This document shows, piece after piece, positions 11,601-19,030 of a DNA stretch of 64,000 nucleotides; positions within the stretch are counted from its first letter, which is position 1, and every line of letters begins with the position of its first letter. The notes beneath the pieces are model-generated. The model was not told where the DNA came from and ran no database searches. It saw nothing but the letters and a program-made list of their open reading frames with translations. Position numbers and translations under genes: made by a program. The DNA comes from Shewanella glacialimarina (lineage in GTDB: Bacteria > Pseudomonadota > Gammaproteobacteria > Enterobacterales > Shewanellaceae): positions 4,092,001 through 4,156,000 of the forward strand of contig NZ_CP041216.1 of the NCBI RefSeq assembly GCF_020511155.1. The letters are read 5' to 3'.

Positions 11601-13188
11601 CCGCGACTAACACCGGAATATTACTAAACCCGATAAGCGATGTGGTAAAGCCACATTGGTAAGCTAGATCTTGCACGCCGCTTGCGGTAAAAGTTTGCGA
11701 TTTACCAAAATGGTAATTGGTATTTTCACCGCTTAGCACCATAGCGCCACTGCCAGACTTTAATGATAAGTAACCAATTGTCTCATTTTGAATTTGGCTA
11801 TTATTCAAGCCACCGGGTTGGCATCGAGCGCTATTATCTCTTACTTCGGAAGTGTCTAATGCCAGTTCAATACCCGTCGAGGTAAATTGGGAAGTACTGG
11901 TAAACCAACAATTGTTATTGCGGGTTTGAATTTGATTCAGCAATACATCCTGGCTAGCAGGCAGCGTAACGGGCGTATAAGGTGAGTTAGACCCAAACAA
12001 TGCTTGATTATAATTAACTGAACCGGCTATAAGCTTAGTGCCATTAGGTAAATCATAATTACCAGGGGTCACGGCTATCCAATGCACCTCTGGCATATTA
12101 TTAGAAGGAATATATTGATTGGTGGGTGATTCAGGCTCTTGCTTTGACCAGGTAAAACCTTGTGCGGTCACATTACCAAGTAATGCTGACGCGGGACCAT
12201 CATTATTACTATTACTGGTTGAAACCGTTGGCATTAGAAACACCAAGGGCTTAACACCCGTTGGAAAGGCAGTGGTAAAAGTAATGCTAGTTGTGGTTGC
12301 TTTGCCATATTGAATATGAAAAGGCACAGCCACTGAAGCATCATTAATTTGGCCATTTGAGTTAATAGTTAAATATCGCGATGTAACCCGACCATTAATA
12401 ATTGAGTTATTATCAATGGTTAAGGTTTCATCACTATAAACACGCCCACCAATAATCGCTCCAGAAGTTAAACTCATGTTTTTATAGGCAATTAACTGTA
12501 ACGAATGAGTATTGGTTTCGTTAATTTTAGCGCCGTTTAATTGAATGTTATTACCAATAAAAATGCGTGCATTTCCCTGCAATACTATCTGTGCATTTTG
12601 ATTTAATGTTAAAGAATTTATCCAGTAGTCCCCTGCGGGGAAAACCAACTTAGCACCACTTCCGGCTTCTATAGACTGAAATCGATACTCTTGCTGGGTT
12701 GAAGAGAGGGTAACAGTACAGGCTGAATACAATGCAATTGAACTGAATTGATTTTGGCCCGTATTACCCAAACTAATATTTTGATTTGCGGTACAGGACC
12801 CTACACCACCACCGGCACCATTGCTGGTTTTAAAGGCATTATTGCCGTTTAAGCTCAAGCCTCGGATATCACTGCCTGTGACTGTACAAAAACGATCACC
12901 ACCTGAAGCGGTATCACAGCTATTATTAGGTAAACCTGAACCACTATTATTAGAGCAATAGGCCAGATCTGCCCCCAAAGTGCCGTTAATGCGAGAGCCC
13001 CCCTGCATAGAGAGTTGCGGGCTAGAGATTTGATGACAACTATTATTGTTGTCTTGATGATGTCCTTGAGCCACTGTAGGCCAGGTCACTGATTCGTCAA
13101 CAACATCAAATGCAAATACAGTCGTCGTAAATAACGCCGTTATCACGCCAACACAGGTAAGAATTCGCGATATCAATTTAATTCCCAC
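8605..13188 (-). CDS. mshQ: MSHA biogenesis protein MshQ, large secreted lectin-like protein
   Basis: A 1527-residue exported protein. Residues 1-26 form a signal peptide ending TTVFA. Residues 50-285 are Gly/Asn/Ser-rich with a repetitive, beta-helix-like pattern. Residues 285-395 (HIQYGK, then MPEVHWIAVTPG) and 455-590 look like H-type-lectin-like beta modules. Residues 587-842 (CFTDDFQRS, EFDHYAYGGSGADGIAFVLSN, GFGIDEYGNF) have the pattern of a concanavalin/L-type lectin domain. Residues about 850-1527 match the DUF6701 region found at MshQ C-termini, ending ASAFFGRYRGHDRIIYWEEV. As last gene of the MSHA locus it probably supplies an adhesive or tip-associated function (inference). The GTG start overlaps mshP by 11 bases and has GAGG upstream. 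Confidence 0.9.
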   Translation of the reverse strand: MGIKLISRILTCVGVITALFTTTVFAFDVVDESVTWPTVAQGHHQDNNNSCHQISSPQLSMQGGSRINGTLGADLAYCSNNSGSGLPNNSCDTASGGDRFCTVTGSDIRGLSLNGNNAFKTSNGAGGGVGSCTANQNISLGNTGQNQFSSIALYSACTVTLSSTQQEYRFQSIEAGSGAKLVFPAGDYWINSLTLNQNAQIVLQGNARIFIGNNIQLNGAKINETNTHSLQLIAYKNMSLTSGAIIGGRVYSDETLTIDNNSIINGRVTSRYLTINSNGQINDASVAVPFHIQYGKATTTSITFTTAFPTGVKPLVFLMPTVSTSNSNNDGPASALLGNVTAQGFTWSKQEPESPTNQYIPSNNMPEVHWIAVTPGNYDLPNGTKLIAGSVNYNQALFGSNSPYTPVTLPASQDVLLNQIQTRNNNCWFTSTSQFTSTGIELALDTSEVRDNSARCQPGGLNNSQIQNETIGYLSLKSGSGAMVLSGENTNYHFGKSQTFTASGVQDLAYQCGFTTSLIGFSNIPVLVAGKNSRNGGDGGWLRRCQLSNSLFSMVDDEDTYQDTDRRHIFENYSFVAIERLTKVRQCFTDDFQRSSVGNDWVVSNSGGGFTPSIVNNRLRVTQAAGNQATSSTYQRLFPAANNLVEIEFDHYAYGGSGADGIAFVLSNAAVTPQAGAYGGPLGYGARTTVNGFAGGWLGFGIDEYGNFSTEGGPNGPGRRQQSVVVRGSGSGTSGYPYLRGSCNNGTTNTAGNCLSPTVDNNNVTPAHRYRITIDSKIAGQSIVKVERNSGSGFIEVVPAFNAAAISTQAAIPADFLLSLTGSTGGSTNNHEIDNVEICALDSRPIGVVIDHFEFTHSGSGLTCGPETLTLKACANADCSQTVPDFVTATLSPATVTGGGGWVGGNVVSFSGGATTLQLNRNTVGTVVVDVTGSTPGAKPFSQTLCRIAGSAASAANCTLTFADSGFIFDVPDKLANKPAPDIVVSAVKKSDITKQCIPSFANVSKNVAFWSTYTSPSVPINGQSVSVNGTNVGKTSATATNIALAFDALGKAKIAVNYPDAGQLQLDARYTGTGNEQGLIMLGNDPFVSFPVGLCITPQDTGAQCVAGNSSCNVYKKAGESFNLLIQGKAWQIDGDTNYCDNPNTPNYAHSNITLGRSIVAPSGGELGTVSNVSYAQVAQTTNTSIVPQSISEVGVFTFSAKPPTNYLGSSFYDIPLAQSPNIGRFVPDRFVVSGVSVLPACGVFSYMDQPFPLSMNLTAYNIFSSVTKNYQAAFAKGTAQLVGENSNNGTELSNRLSSLPVNAASWVAGVAKVDASYRAKFARTTAPNVDGPFSALDIGVKVFDNDTNIAFVADPDMRADNTGNCTTPLNTCSAKRITTQDLRHGRVTMDNTYGPENEILRMPTYAQYWNGSQWVVNVGDSCSVINGSLSGAEIYTPTKVAGQTVTRTNNSTNISVGKMTLFWQNTGTNNYRGQVQAPAQVDSWLQWYWNYDTSSVNLLVNPQASAFFGRYRGHDRIIYWEEVRQ

Positions 13189-13627
13189 GGGCTTCTACCT
13201 CTACTTGCCTTTGTACTCTTAAACAATCAGTACTGCTGTTAGCGCCACAGGCTCCGGTTTCACACACGGCTTTACTGCTAATGCGGTACTGAGTAAGGGA
13301 ACTGACCGTCGCGCTATTACAGGTAATGGTGACACTGCAGCCATGAAATCCAACCGCATTAGCAGGAGGTATCCAGGTTGAACTCACATTGATGCATGAT
13401 GCAGTTGCGCCATTTAAAGGAAACAGTTGCCCTAAAGAAGCATCTGCACCGCTGTTCGCGCTATTAAGTGCTCGCGCTCCCCATACTTCCATCGAAATAG
13501 AGACATCAGAATCTTCGACAATGCGCAGTAAACTTGCCGCGAGCAAAAACATCACTATTAGCACAAAAATACCAATCACTAATGCGCTGCCTTGTTGGTG
13601 TGATTTTATCGACAATTTAAGGAACAT
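13178..13627 (-). CDS. mshP: MSHA minor pilin-like protein MshP (PilX-like)
   Basis: A 149-residue protein starting MFLKLSIKSHQQG followed by SALVIGIFVLIVMFLL, a single N-terminal hydrophobic helix. This resembles PilX/GspK-type minor pilins, where a Gly precedes the cleavage point; the usual fifth-position Glu is absent. The rest is a small globular domain containing six cysteines, which could form disulfides in the periplasm. It lies between mshO and mshQ and overlaps both by 11 bases, so it is translated in a coupled series. The name follows from its place in the Vibrio-type order mshC-D-O-P-Q and from the N-terminal pattern. Confidence 0.87.
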   Translation of the reverse strand: MFLKLSIKSHQQGSALVIGIFVLIVMFLLAASLLRIVEDSDVSISMEVWGARALNSANSGADASLGQLFPLNGATASCINVSSTWIPPANAVGFHGCSVTITCNSATVSSLTQYRISSKAVCETGACGANSSTDCLRVQRQVEVEARGN

Positions 13628-14459
13628 TGATCACCTGCACCTGATGCTGATATTTAAATGACTCACCATTGACACTAAACCTAGGCTCAATATGCACAAT
13701 CGCATTAGTCACCAAACTGGATGGTGTTAAGATTATGGCAGGCTCAATTAATAAACTGTTGATAATATTTTGCGCCATAATCACCCTGTTGGCCATTGCT
13801 GTAGGGACTGGCTGACTGTTTTGATAACCATAATTAGCGTAGCGGGTTAAATCTGAGGTGCCATTAGGTTGGTTTTCAACACAATAGCTCACAGGTTGCG
13901 CGGTTAGATAAAGTCGCTTTAATGGTGAAGCTTGAGTAAATCGAATTGATGCGCCAAAGGTTAAGTCAACTTGATCGCCACTGGTGCTAACACTTGATAT
14001 TAGAAATCGTTTTGCGGTGCTGCCGGTTGGATTATAAATTTCACTTGCGGTTAGCGGATAAATAATCGCCCATTGCCCTGCTAAAATGGTTTGATTAATC
14101 ACAATTGCACTCAGTGTATTACTTGTTGCAGCCGGTGCGATTGGTGCATTGACGTAGGATGTACTGGCAGTAATAGGAACAAATTCTAAACATTGGTAGC
14201 TGCCATCTGTTGCTGTCAGTAAACGTGTTGAATTAGGCAGTGCGCTGCGAATGTCTCTTGTCATCCGCTCGACCCCAAAACGGCTTTGGCTTAATACTTG
14301 ATCCACCGCGCTCGATTCCACAAAAATACGCGTGCCAAAAATAACAAAGCTGCTGACGCCAACTACAACTATGCCTAAAATAAGAATAACCATGACCATT
14401 TCTACAAGCGTAAAAGCGGCTTGTTTAGCCCCTTTAGGTCGAGTAATCACTCGCATCAA
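13617..14459 (-). CDS. mshO: MSHA minor pilin MshO (prepilin-like)
   Basis: A 280-residue prepilin: a 15-residue basic leader, then FTLVEMVMVILILGIVVVG, the type IV pilin N-terminal helix with Glu at mature position 5. The residue before the predicted cleavage site is Ala instead of the usual Gly (KQAA then FTLVE). The long C-terminal domain, much larger than a major pilin, resembles PilW/GspJ-type minor pilins that prime pilus assembly. It overlaps mshD by four bases (ATGA) and mshP by 11. Function as a minor pilin is inferred from the N-terminal signature and operon position. Confidence 0.9.
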   Translation of the reverse strand: MMRVITRPKGAKQAAFTLVEMVMVILILGIVVVGVSSFVIFGTRIFVESSAVDQVLSQSRFGVERMTRDIRSALPNSTRLLTATDGSYQCLEFVPITASTSYVNAPIAPAATSNTLSAIVINQTILAGQWAIIYPLTASEIYNPTGSTAKRFLISSVSTSGDQVDLTFGASIRFTQASPLKRLYLTAQPVSYCVENQPNGTSDLTRYANYGYQNSQPVPTAMANRVIMAQNIINSLLIEPAIILTPSSLVTNAIVHIEPRFSVNGESFKYQHQVQVINVP

Positions 14460-15025
14460 TAATTACTCCTTACGGCTTGGTAAGTGATCACTTCATTATT
14501 GGGTGTAGTGACATTGACCGAGATCAGCTTAGCCGCTTGAGTGGTGGCATCAACGTAGCTCACCTCAACGCTCAGACCAAAATTAATATAAACAGCAGCA
14601 TAGGTTTGGCTTGAGTTGAACATCAATGAATTGATATTCAATCCATTATAATCATCTACATCATTATAATTTTCACGAGTCTCACCGTTTGGTCCTAATG
14701 TGACTGAGCATGTTAACCCTAAAGGACTATTACACGCAGGCACACCACCATTGGGGTTGGTTTGTTGATCATAGCGTTTACCCCAAATTTCATTCATCAC
14801 AGAATGGGCTAATTCAGCAGAGCGCATCCGGTGCAGTGACTCAACGGATCTGTCGGCCTGGGGGAAAAACATCGATGTCATCATCACAATCGCGATGCTG
14901 ATCACTAACATTCCCACCACTAATTCAATCAGTGAAAAGCCCGTGTTAGGCCGATTAAGCGACTTTAGGTGCGAGCGTGCTAAACACGGTAACAACTGGC
15001 TTAAACGACTTGAGTTATAAAGCAT
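14456..15025 (-). CDS. mshD: MSHA minor pilin MshD (prepilin-like)
   Basis: A 189-residue prepilin from the ATG at 15025. The frame opens further upstream at a TTG (15046), but the ATG has a good GAGG sequence nine bases before it and overlaps mshC by 11 bases, like the other joints of this operon, so I prefer it. The leader is long (about 29 residues, ending NRPNTG), followed by FSLIELVVGMLVISIAIVMM with Glu5. The protein resembles PilV/GspI-type minor pilins. It is probably processed by the prepilin peptidase PilD and takes part in pilus priming together with MshC and MshO. Confidence 0.88.
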   Translation of the reverse strand: MLYNSSRLSQLLPCLARSHLKSLNRPNTGFSLIELVVGMLVISIAIVMMTSMFFPQADRSVESLHRMRSAELAHSVMNEIWGKRYDQQTNPNGGVPACNSPLGLTCSVTLGPNGETRENYNDVDDYNGLNINSLMFNSSQTYAAVYINFGLSVEVSYVDATTQAAKLISVNVTTPNNEVITYQAVRSNY

Positions 15026-15500
15026 AAATATAACCCTCAGACTCAACAGCCACTTTTAAAATGTCATCAGCATTAATATTGAAACACGCACCAGTACAAC
15101 TGGGTGATAACATTCGACCTAAACTATCAAAAGTAATGTTAAATGACTTACTAGCGGATGCGACTAAACTGATAGAAGCGCCGCCACTATAGCCTTGTAT
15201 TGCTTCGGTGCGAATAAGTGTAGCGCAGCTATTTCCTGCGCGATCGCTATAATGGCGTAACTGATAACCCGTAGCAGTGACATTAACCTCATAGCATCGG
15301 TCGGTGTTATTCAGTGCTCTTAATTGAGCTTGGCGAAGCTCTGAAATAAATTCATTACGTAACGTATATGCACTGAAGCTCGAGCTAGAAAAAAAACGCG
15401 GCAACACCACAACCGAGACAATACCTATCAGTATTATCGTGGTTACCAGCTCGACTAAAGTAAAGCCGTTTAGTCTTGATGTTGAAAGATTTAAATCCAT
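15015..15500 (-). CDS. mshC: MSHA minor pilin MshC (prepilin-like)
   Basis: A 161-residue prepilin with a 12-residue leader MDLNLSTSRLNG and the mature N-terminus FTLVELVTTIILIGIVSVVVLPRFF, including Glu5. It has the overall form of a GspH/FimT-like minor pilin with several cysteines in the C-terminal half (TDRCYEV, NSCATLI, PSCTGACFN). It is the first gene after the mshA terminator, separated from mshA by 384 bases, so it probably has its own promoter or depends on read-through. It overlaps mshD. Confidence 0.9.
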   Translation of the reverse strand: MDLNLSTSRLNGFTLVELVTTIILIGIVSVVVLPRFFSSSSFSAYTLRNEFISELRQAQLRALNNTDRCYEVNVTATGYQLRHYSDRAGNSCATLIRTEAIQGYSGGASISLVASASKSFNITFDSLGRMLSPSCTGACFNINADDILKVAVESEGYIYAL

Positions 15501-15834
15501 ATTGCCCTTTCGATAAATTCAGCAAAAAAATAGCAATTAGCACTTGATAGTATGGCAAATTTTTTAAGTATTTGTCTGCCTATTTATAATTGGATGCACA
15601 AGCCATGTTTGATGATAACCCGTTAGTAAGCAACAATTAAAGCAGGCTTAGAAACAATGAATGAATATTAAAGCGTAATCCCGCAAGTTGAACTATTAGC
15701 CACCGTATCTCACCTATTGATAAGTCCTAAATTGTTAACATCAATAGTACTATAACCGAACGCATATCGCTGATAACACACCTACATTCACCTAATAAAT
15801 TTTAGTCGTATTTATTTCAAATGAAATAATCGGC
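15501..15834. other. Gap between mshC and the mshA terminator
   Basis: About 330 AT-rich bases with no credible reading frame on either strand. Since mshC starts directly after it on the minus strand and a terminator closes mshA just before it, this gap should contain the promoter of mshC-D-O-P-Q, but I could not pick out a convincing -35/-10 pair by eye. Confidence 0.5.
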
Positions 15835-15835
15835 A

Positions 15836-15863
15836 ATAAAAAAGCCTGCGAAATGCAGGCTTT
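15836..15863 (-). terminator. Rho-independent terminator after mshA
   Basis: Inverted repeat AAAGCCTGC (15841-15849) and GCAGGCTTT (15855-15863) with a five-base loop. On the minus strand the stem is followed by a run of T. It lies 22 bases after the mshA stop codon. Confidence 0.9.
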
Positions 15864-15884
15864 AGTTAAACTATTGTTATCTAT

Positions 15885-16409
15885 TTAGCAGTTTGCTGCT
15901 GTAGTCTCTACCACAAAAGAGGGTCTAACTGTTGCGCTAGAAGCTTCAGTGTAAGTTAACTTACATGCTGCGGGCGCACCTTTTTGCCAAATAGTGACAA
16001 CGCCAGAACCTTGAAAGATTGTCCAATCTTCAGTCCCTGTCGTCGTAGGATCTGTTATACTTGTTGCTGCATTGAATTTTACTTCCACAGCATTTTCAAG
16101 CTCTGCTTTCAAACCTTGCAAGTAACCAAACTGTGTTACAGCATTAGTACCTGTACCAATATTCACTGATGGAGGAACTGTATCACCTTTAGCTTTCTTC
16201 TCTTGACCAGCTAAAGCCGCTTTTGAATAAACTAATGTATTCGCCCCCTGAATAGACGCTTTCATACCCGCTAGTGCAGACACTCGTGCATCGCCTTGCA
16301 AGTTGATAAACTTAGGCGCAGCAGTTACCGCTAAAATACCTAAAATAATGATCACTACCACTAATTCAATTAGAGTAAAACCTTGTTGTTTTTGCATTAA
16401 TTTTTGCAT
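15885..16409 (-). CDS. mshA: MSHA major pilin MshA
   Basis: A 174-residue prepilin: leader [10 protein letters not shown], then [24 protein letters not shown] with Glu5, the canonical type IV pilin helix. The mature protein (about 164 residues) carries two cysteines in the C-terminal part (AACKLTY and the penultimate AANC) that would form the pilin disulfide loop. MshA is polymerised into the thin MSHA pilus used for surface attachment in Vibrio and Shewanella (family knowledge). It directly follows mshB, and a strong terminator follows it, both typical of the highly expressed major pilin. Confidence 0.93.
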   Translation of the reverse strand: MQKLMQKQQGFTLIELVVVIIILGILAVTAAPKFINLQGDARVSALAGMKASIQGANTLVYSKAALAGQEKKAKGDTVPPSVNIGTGTNAVTQFGYLQGLKAELENAVEVKFNAATSITDPTTTGTEDWTIFQGSGVVTIWQKGAPAACKLTYTEASSATVRPSFVVETTAANC

Positions 16410-16492
16410 AGTAAGCCTCTCAAAATAAATAAAATAAATTTGTGTCTATTTAGCTGTTATTTTCTAACATAACCTAACAGCAAAATTAAAAA

Positions 16493-17098
16493 TTAGTTGT
16501 TGGTAAAGGACAATACCTGTCCTGTACCAGGGTTGTATGTCACGCCTTTTGCGCCAGCAGTGCTTAAATCCGGTGCAGGAGTGGCAATACCCGTAGTTTG
16601 GTTAACCGTCAAAGATGCAATTTGGTGATAAACGCATACATCAATGCCTGTCACACTCGTGCCGTTAATTGCAGTAGCTGAACCGCCGACATTATCTAGT
16701 GCCCTAACGGTATAGCGCTGATCCCTTGCATCGGCGGTATACAGTACATTACGTGGTGCGCTTTGTAATACACTGTTAAATACTTCCTGGCAGGTCGCAT
16801 CCGTCATAGAGGTCACGTCAGTATTAGTTGTCCCTGTAGGGAAACCAAAGCGAGTGTCTAATGAAACACTAGTACCGTCTAAAATAACCGACGTATTACG
16901 ACGACCATCAACTTCCCATTGCGCTCTCACAAAACCAACCGCAGTCGCTAAACCACCTGATACACCGTCAACACTGGCATTTTCAGCATCTTCGGTCACG
17001 TTTAAAAAACGCGGAATAGCGGTTGCTGCAAGTAACCCAAGGATCACAATAACAATGACCAACTCAATTAATGAAAAGCCTTTTTGATTCAACTTCAT
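16493..17098 (-). CDS. mshB: MSHA pilin-like protein MshB
   Basis: A 201-residue prepilin with a short leader MKLNQKG and mature N-terminus FSLIELVIVIVILGLLAATAIPRFLNV, Glu5 present. It contains the region ATAVGFVRAQWEVDGR seen in MshB-type pilins and two cysteines (DATCQEVF, IDVCVYH). It lies immediately before mshA in the order known from Vibrio, where mshB encodes a second pilin-like subunit. The gap to mshA is 83 bases. Its exact place in the pilus cannot be deduced from sequence. Confidence 0.88.
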   Translation of the reverse strand: MKLNQKGFSLIELVIVIVILGLLAATAIPRFLNVTEDAENASVDGVSGGLATAVGFVRAQWEVDGRRNTSVILDGTSVSLDTRFGFPTGTTNTDVTSMTDATCQEVFNSVLQSAPRNVLYTADARDQRYTVRALDNVGGSATAINGTSVTGIDVCVYHQIASLTVNQTTGIATPAPDLSTAGAKGVTYNPGTGQVLSFTNN

Positions 17099-17223
17099 AA
17101 GTTATACACTCTTTCAATTGTCCCATCAATTTGTCCACATTTTAGCATTACACTAAAATGGCGATATCTCCACTTATATTAGCAGCTTATTGCAACTTGC
17201 TAAAATTTATTTACTTTCTATAG

Positions 17224-17781
17224 CTACTTTTTGAAAAAAAGCACTTGTCCAGAGGTAAATTGATAATTGATATTAGCGGAATCTTCCGCGGTATATCGAC
17301 ATATTTTATCATTAGCATCATAGCTAACCTCAATGTCAGTTAATTGAGTCGCTAATAATTGATACCATAAACGTTTACATCCTGGAACATCTAAAGTGTC
17401 GATCACCGGCCATCCTTTATCGGACAGGCTAATCCAATTATCTGTTGTAACAAACTGATTCTCTAAACTATCTGCCGCACTTTGCAGTGTAACTTTAGCT
17501 GATTCTATAGCACTTTTATTGTCGGGCGCCTTGGGTGCCATGCTTGGCCAGTTAAGCAGTAGTTGTTTCGGTCTACCGCTTGATAGCCACTGGCTTTTTA
17601 TCATTGTGGTGATATTAAGAAAACGCGTATGCTCAAGGGCTAAGCTTTTACCAGCAATAGCAGGCATGGCGTTAAAATACTTACCCCCTAAAACAGCCAA
17701 AACTAATAAAAATATGCTTATTGCTACTATACGACCGTAGATTTTAAGTAGATCATCATCGGCCTTTTGTTGTTTCAGCAT
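17224..17781 (-). CDS. mshF: MSHA biogenesis protein MshF
   Basis: A 185-residue protein with a cytoplasmic N-terminus, one membrane helix (about residues 15-35, AISIFLLVLAVLGGKYF) and a periplasmic domain with two cysteines. There is no prepilin cleavage motif. The name comes from its place between mshG and mshB and from the single-membrane-helix architecture; MshF has no well-defined biochemical role. It is 32 bases after mshG. Confidence 0.8.
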   Translation of the reverse strand: MLKQQKADDDLLKIYGRIVAISIFLLVLAVLGGKYFNAMPAIAGKSLALEHTRFLNITTMIKSQWLSSGRPKQLLLNWPSMAPKAPDNKSAIESAKVTLQSAADSLENQFVTTDNWISLSDKGWPVIDTLDVPGCKRLWYQLLATQLTDIEVSYDANDKICRYTAEDSANINYQFTSGQVLFFKK

Positions 17782-17813
17782 AAATGTTCCTCACCTATTG
17801 AGGTCATTGAAAT

Positions 17814-19028
17814 CTAGCCTTTAACCACATTGAGCATATCCCACATAGGGAGGTAAATACCCAACGCGAGAATCAATACGATACAAGCAACAAAACCAAT
17901 CAATATAGGTTCTAATTTAGCGGTGAGATTTTTTAAATCGTAATCAACCTCGCCCTCATAAAAGTCAGCAGCATCGGTTAACAACTGATCAATCTGGCCG
18001 GTTTCTTCACCAACGGCAACCATTTGCAGCACTAATGGTGTAAACAACTTACTTTGATTCGACACTCTAAGCATGGATTCGCCAGACTCGATTCCTCGTC
18101 GCATACCTACAATTTTGTCATGCATGTAAGCATTATCTACCGCATCAGCAACGAGACTGAGCGCTTGTGTCATTGGTACTCCTGCGCTTAGCATCATCGA
18201 GAAGCTCCGGCAATAACGCGCCAGTGTCGAACGCTCAATGATTGAACCCACTGCTGGAATATGTAACTTCCATTTATCCCACTGTTTCTCGCCTTTCTCG
18301 CTGTGTAACCAATAACGAATGCCCACTATAATACCAATTAAGCCAACTATCATATGCGGCCAAAAATTAACAAATAGACTAGAGGTTGCCATTAAAATTT
18401 TAGTTGCCCAGGGTAGTTCTGCACCAAAGCGTGAAAACATATCAGCAAATTTAGGGATAACCATGATATTGAGTATCACCATAGCAATAGCGATCGCGAT
18501 TAACACAAACATGGGGTAGCGCATAGCCGATTTTATTCGACGACGAGTTTCCTGCTCACGTTCGATATAACCAGATAATTGAATAAAAGCATCTTCTAAC
18601 TTACCGGTATTCTCACCAACATGAACCATAGAAATAAATAAAGAATCGAATACATCTTGATGTTGATTCATCGCAGAAGACAAAGGTCTACCTGCGGTTA
18701 ACTGCGATGATATATCATCCAATGCTTGTTTCATCCGCACTGAATGAGTGGTTTCCGACAGCCCTGCTATTGCTCTTAAAATAGGAATACCAGACCGAGT
18801 CAGCGAGTACATTTGCCGTGAAAAGATTTGTAACTCTTCCAATGACACTTTGCTGCCAAACAAGCTACTCATGGAGAATGTCTTTTGCGGTTTTACTTCT
18901 CTTAGTTCTAATGGAATAATGCCACGGCTCATCAAGGCGTCCGCGGCTGAGTTTTCATCCGCTGACTCCAGTTGCGCCGTCACTGACTGACCTTGCGCAT
19001 TTCTACCTCGATAATGATAAGTGGGCAT
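17814..19028 (-). CDS. mshG: MSHA pilus inner-membrane platform protein MshG
   Basis: A 404-residue PilC/GspF-type platform protein. The N-terminal MPTYHYRGRNAQGQ and two T2SF domains (about 65-190 and 265-390) with the repeated signatures FSRQMYSLTRSGIPILRAI and YCRSFSMMLSAGVPMTQAL are visible, plus three membrane helices (about 165-190, 215-240 and the C-terminal one). It anchors the assembly ATPase MshE at the inner membrane. It begins two bases after the mshE stop codon. Confidence 0.96.
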   Translation of the reverse strand: MPTYHYRGRNAQGQSVTAQLESADENSAADALMSRGIIPLELREVKPQKTFSMSSLFGSKVSLEELQIFSRQMYSLTRSGIPILRAIAGLSETTHSVRMKQALDDISSQLTAGRPLSSAMNQHQDVFDSLFISMVHVGENTGKLEDAFIQLSGYIEREQETRRRIKSAMRYPMFVLIAIAIAMVILNIMVIPKFADMFSRFGAELPWATKILMATSSLFVNFWPHMIVGLIGIIVGIRYWLHSEKGEKQWDKWKLHIPAVGSIIERSTLARYCRSFSMMLSAGVPMTQALSLVADAVDNAYMHDKIVGMRRGIESGESMLRVSNQSKLFTPLVLQMVAVGEETGQIDQLLTDAADFYEGEVDYDLKNLTAKLEPILIGFVACIVLILALGIYLPMWDMLNVVKG

Positions 19029-19030
19029 AA

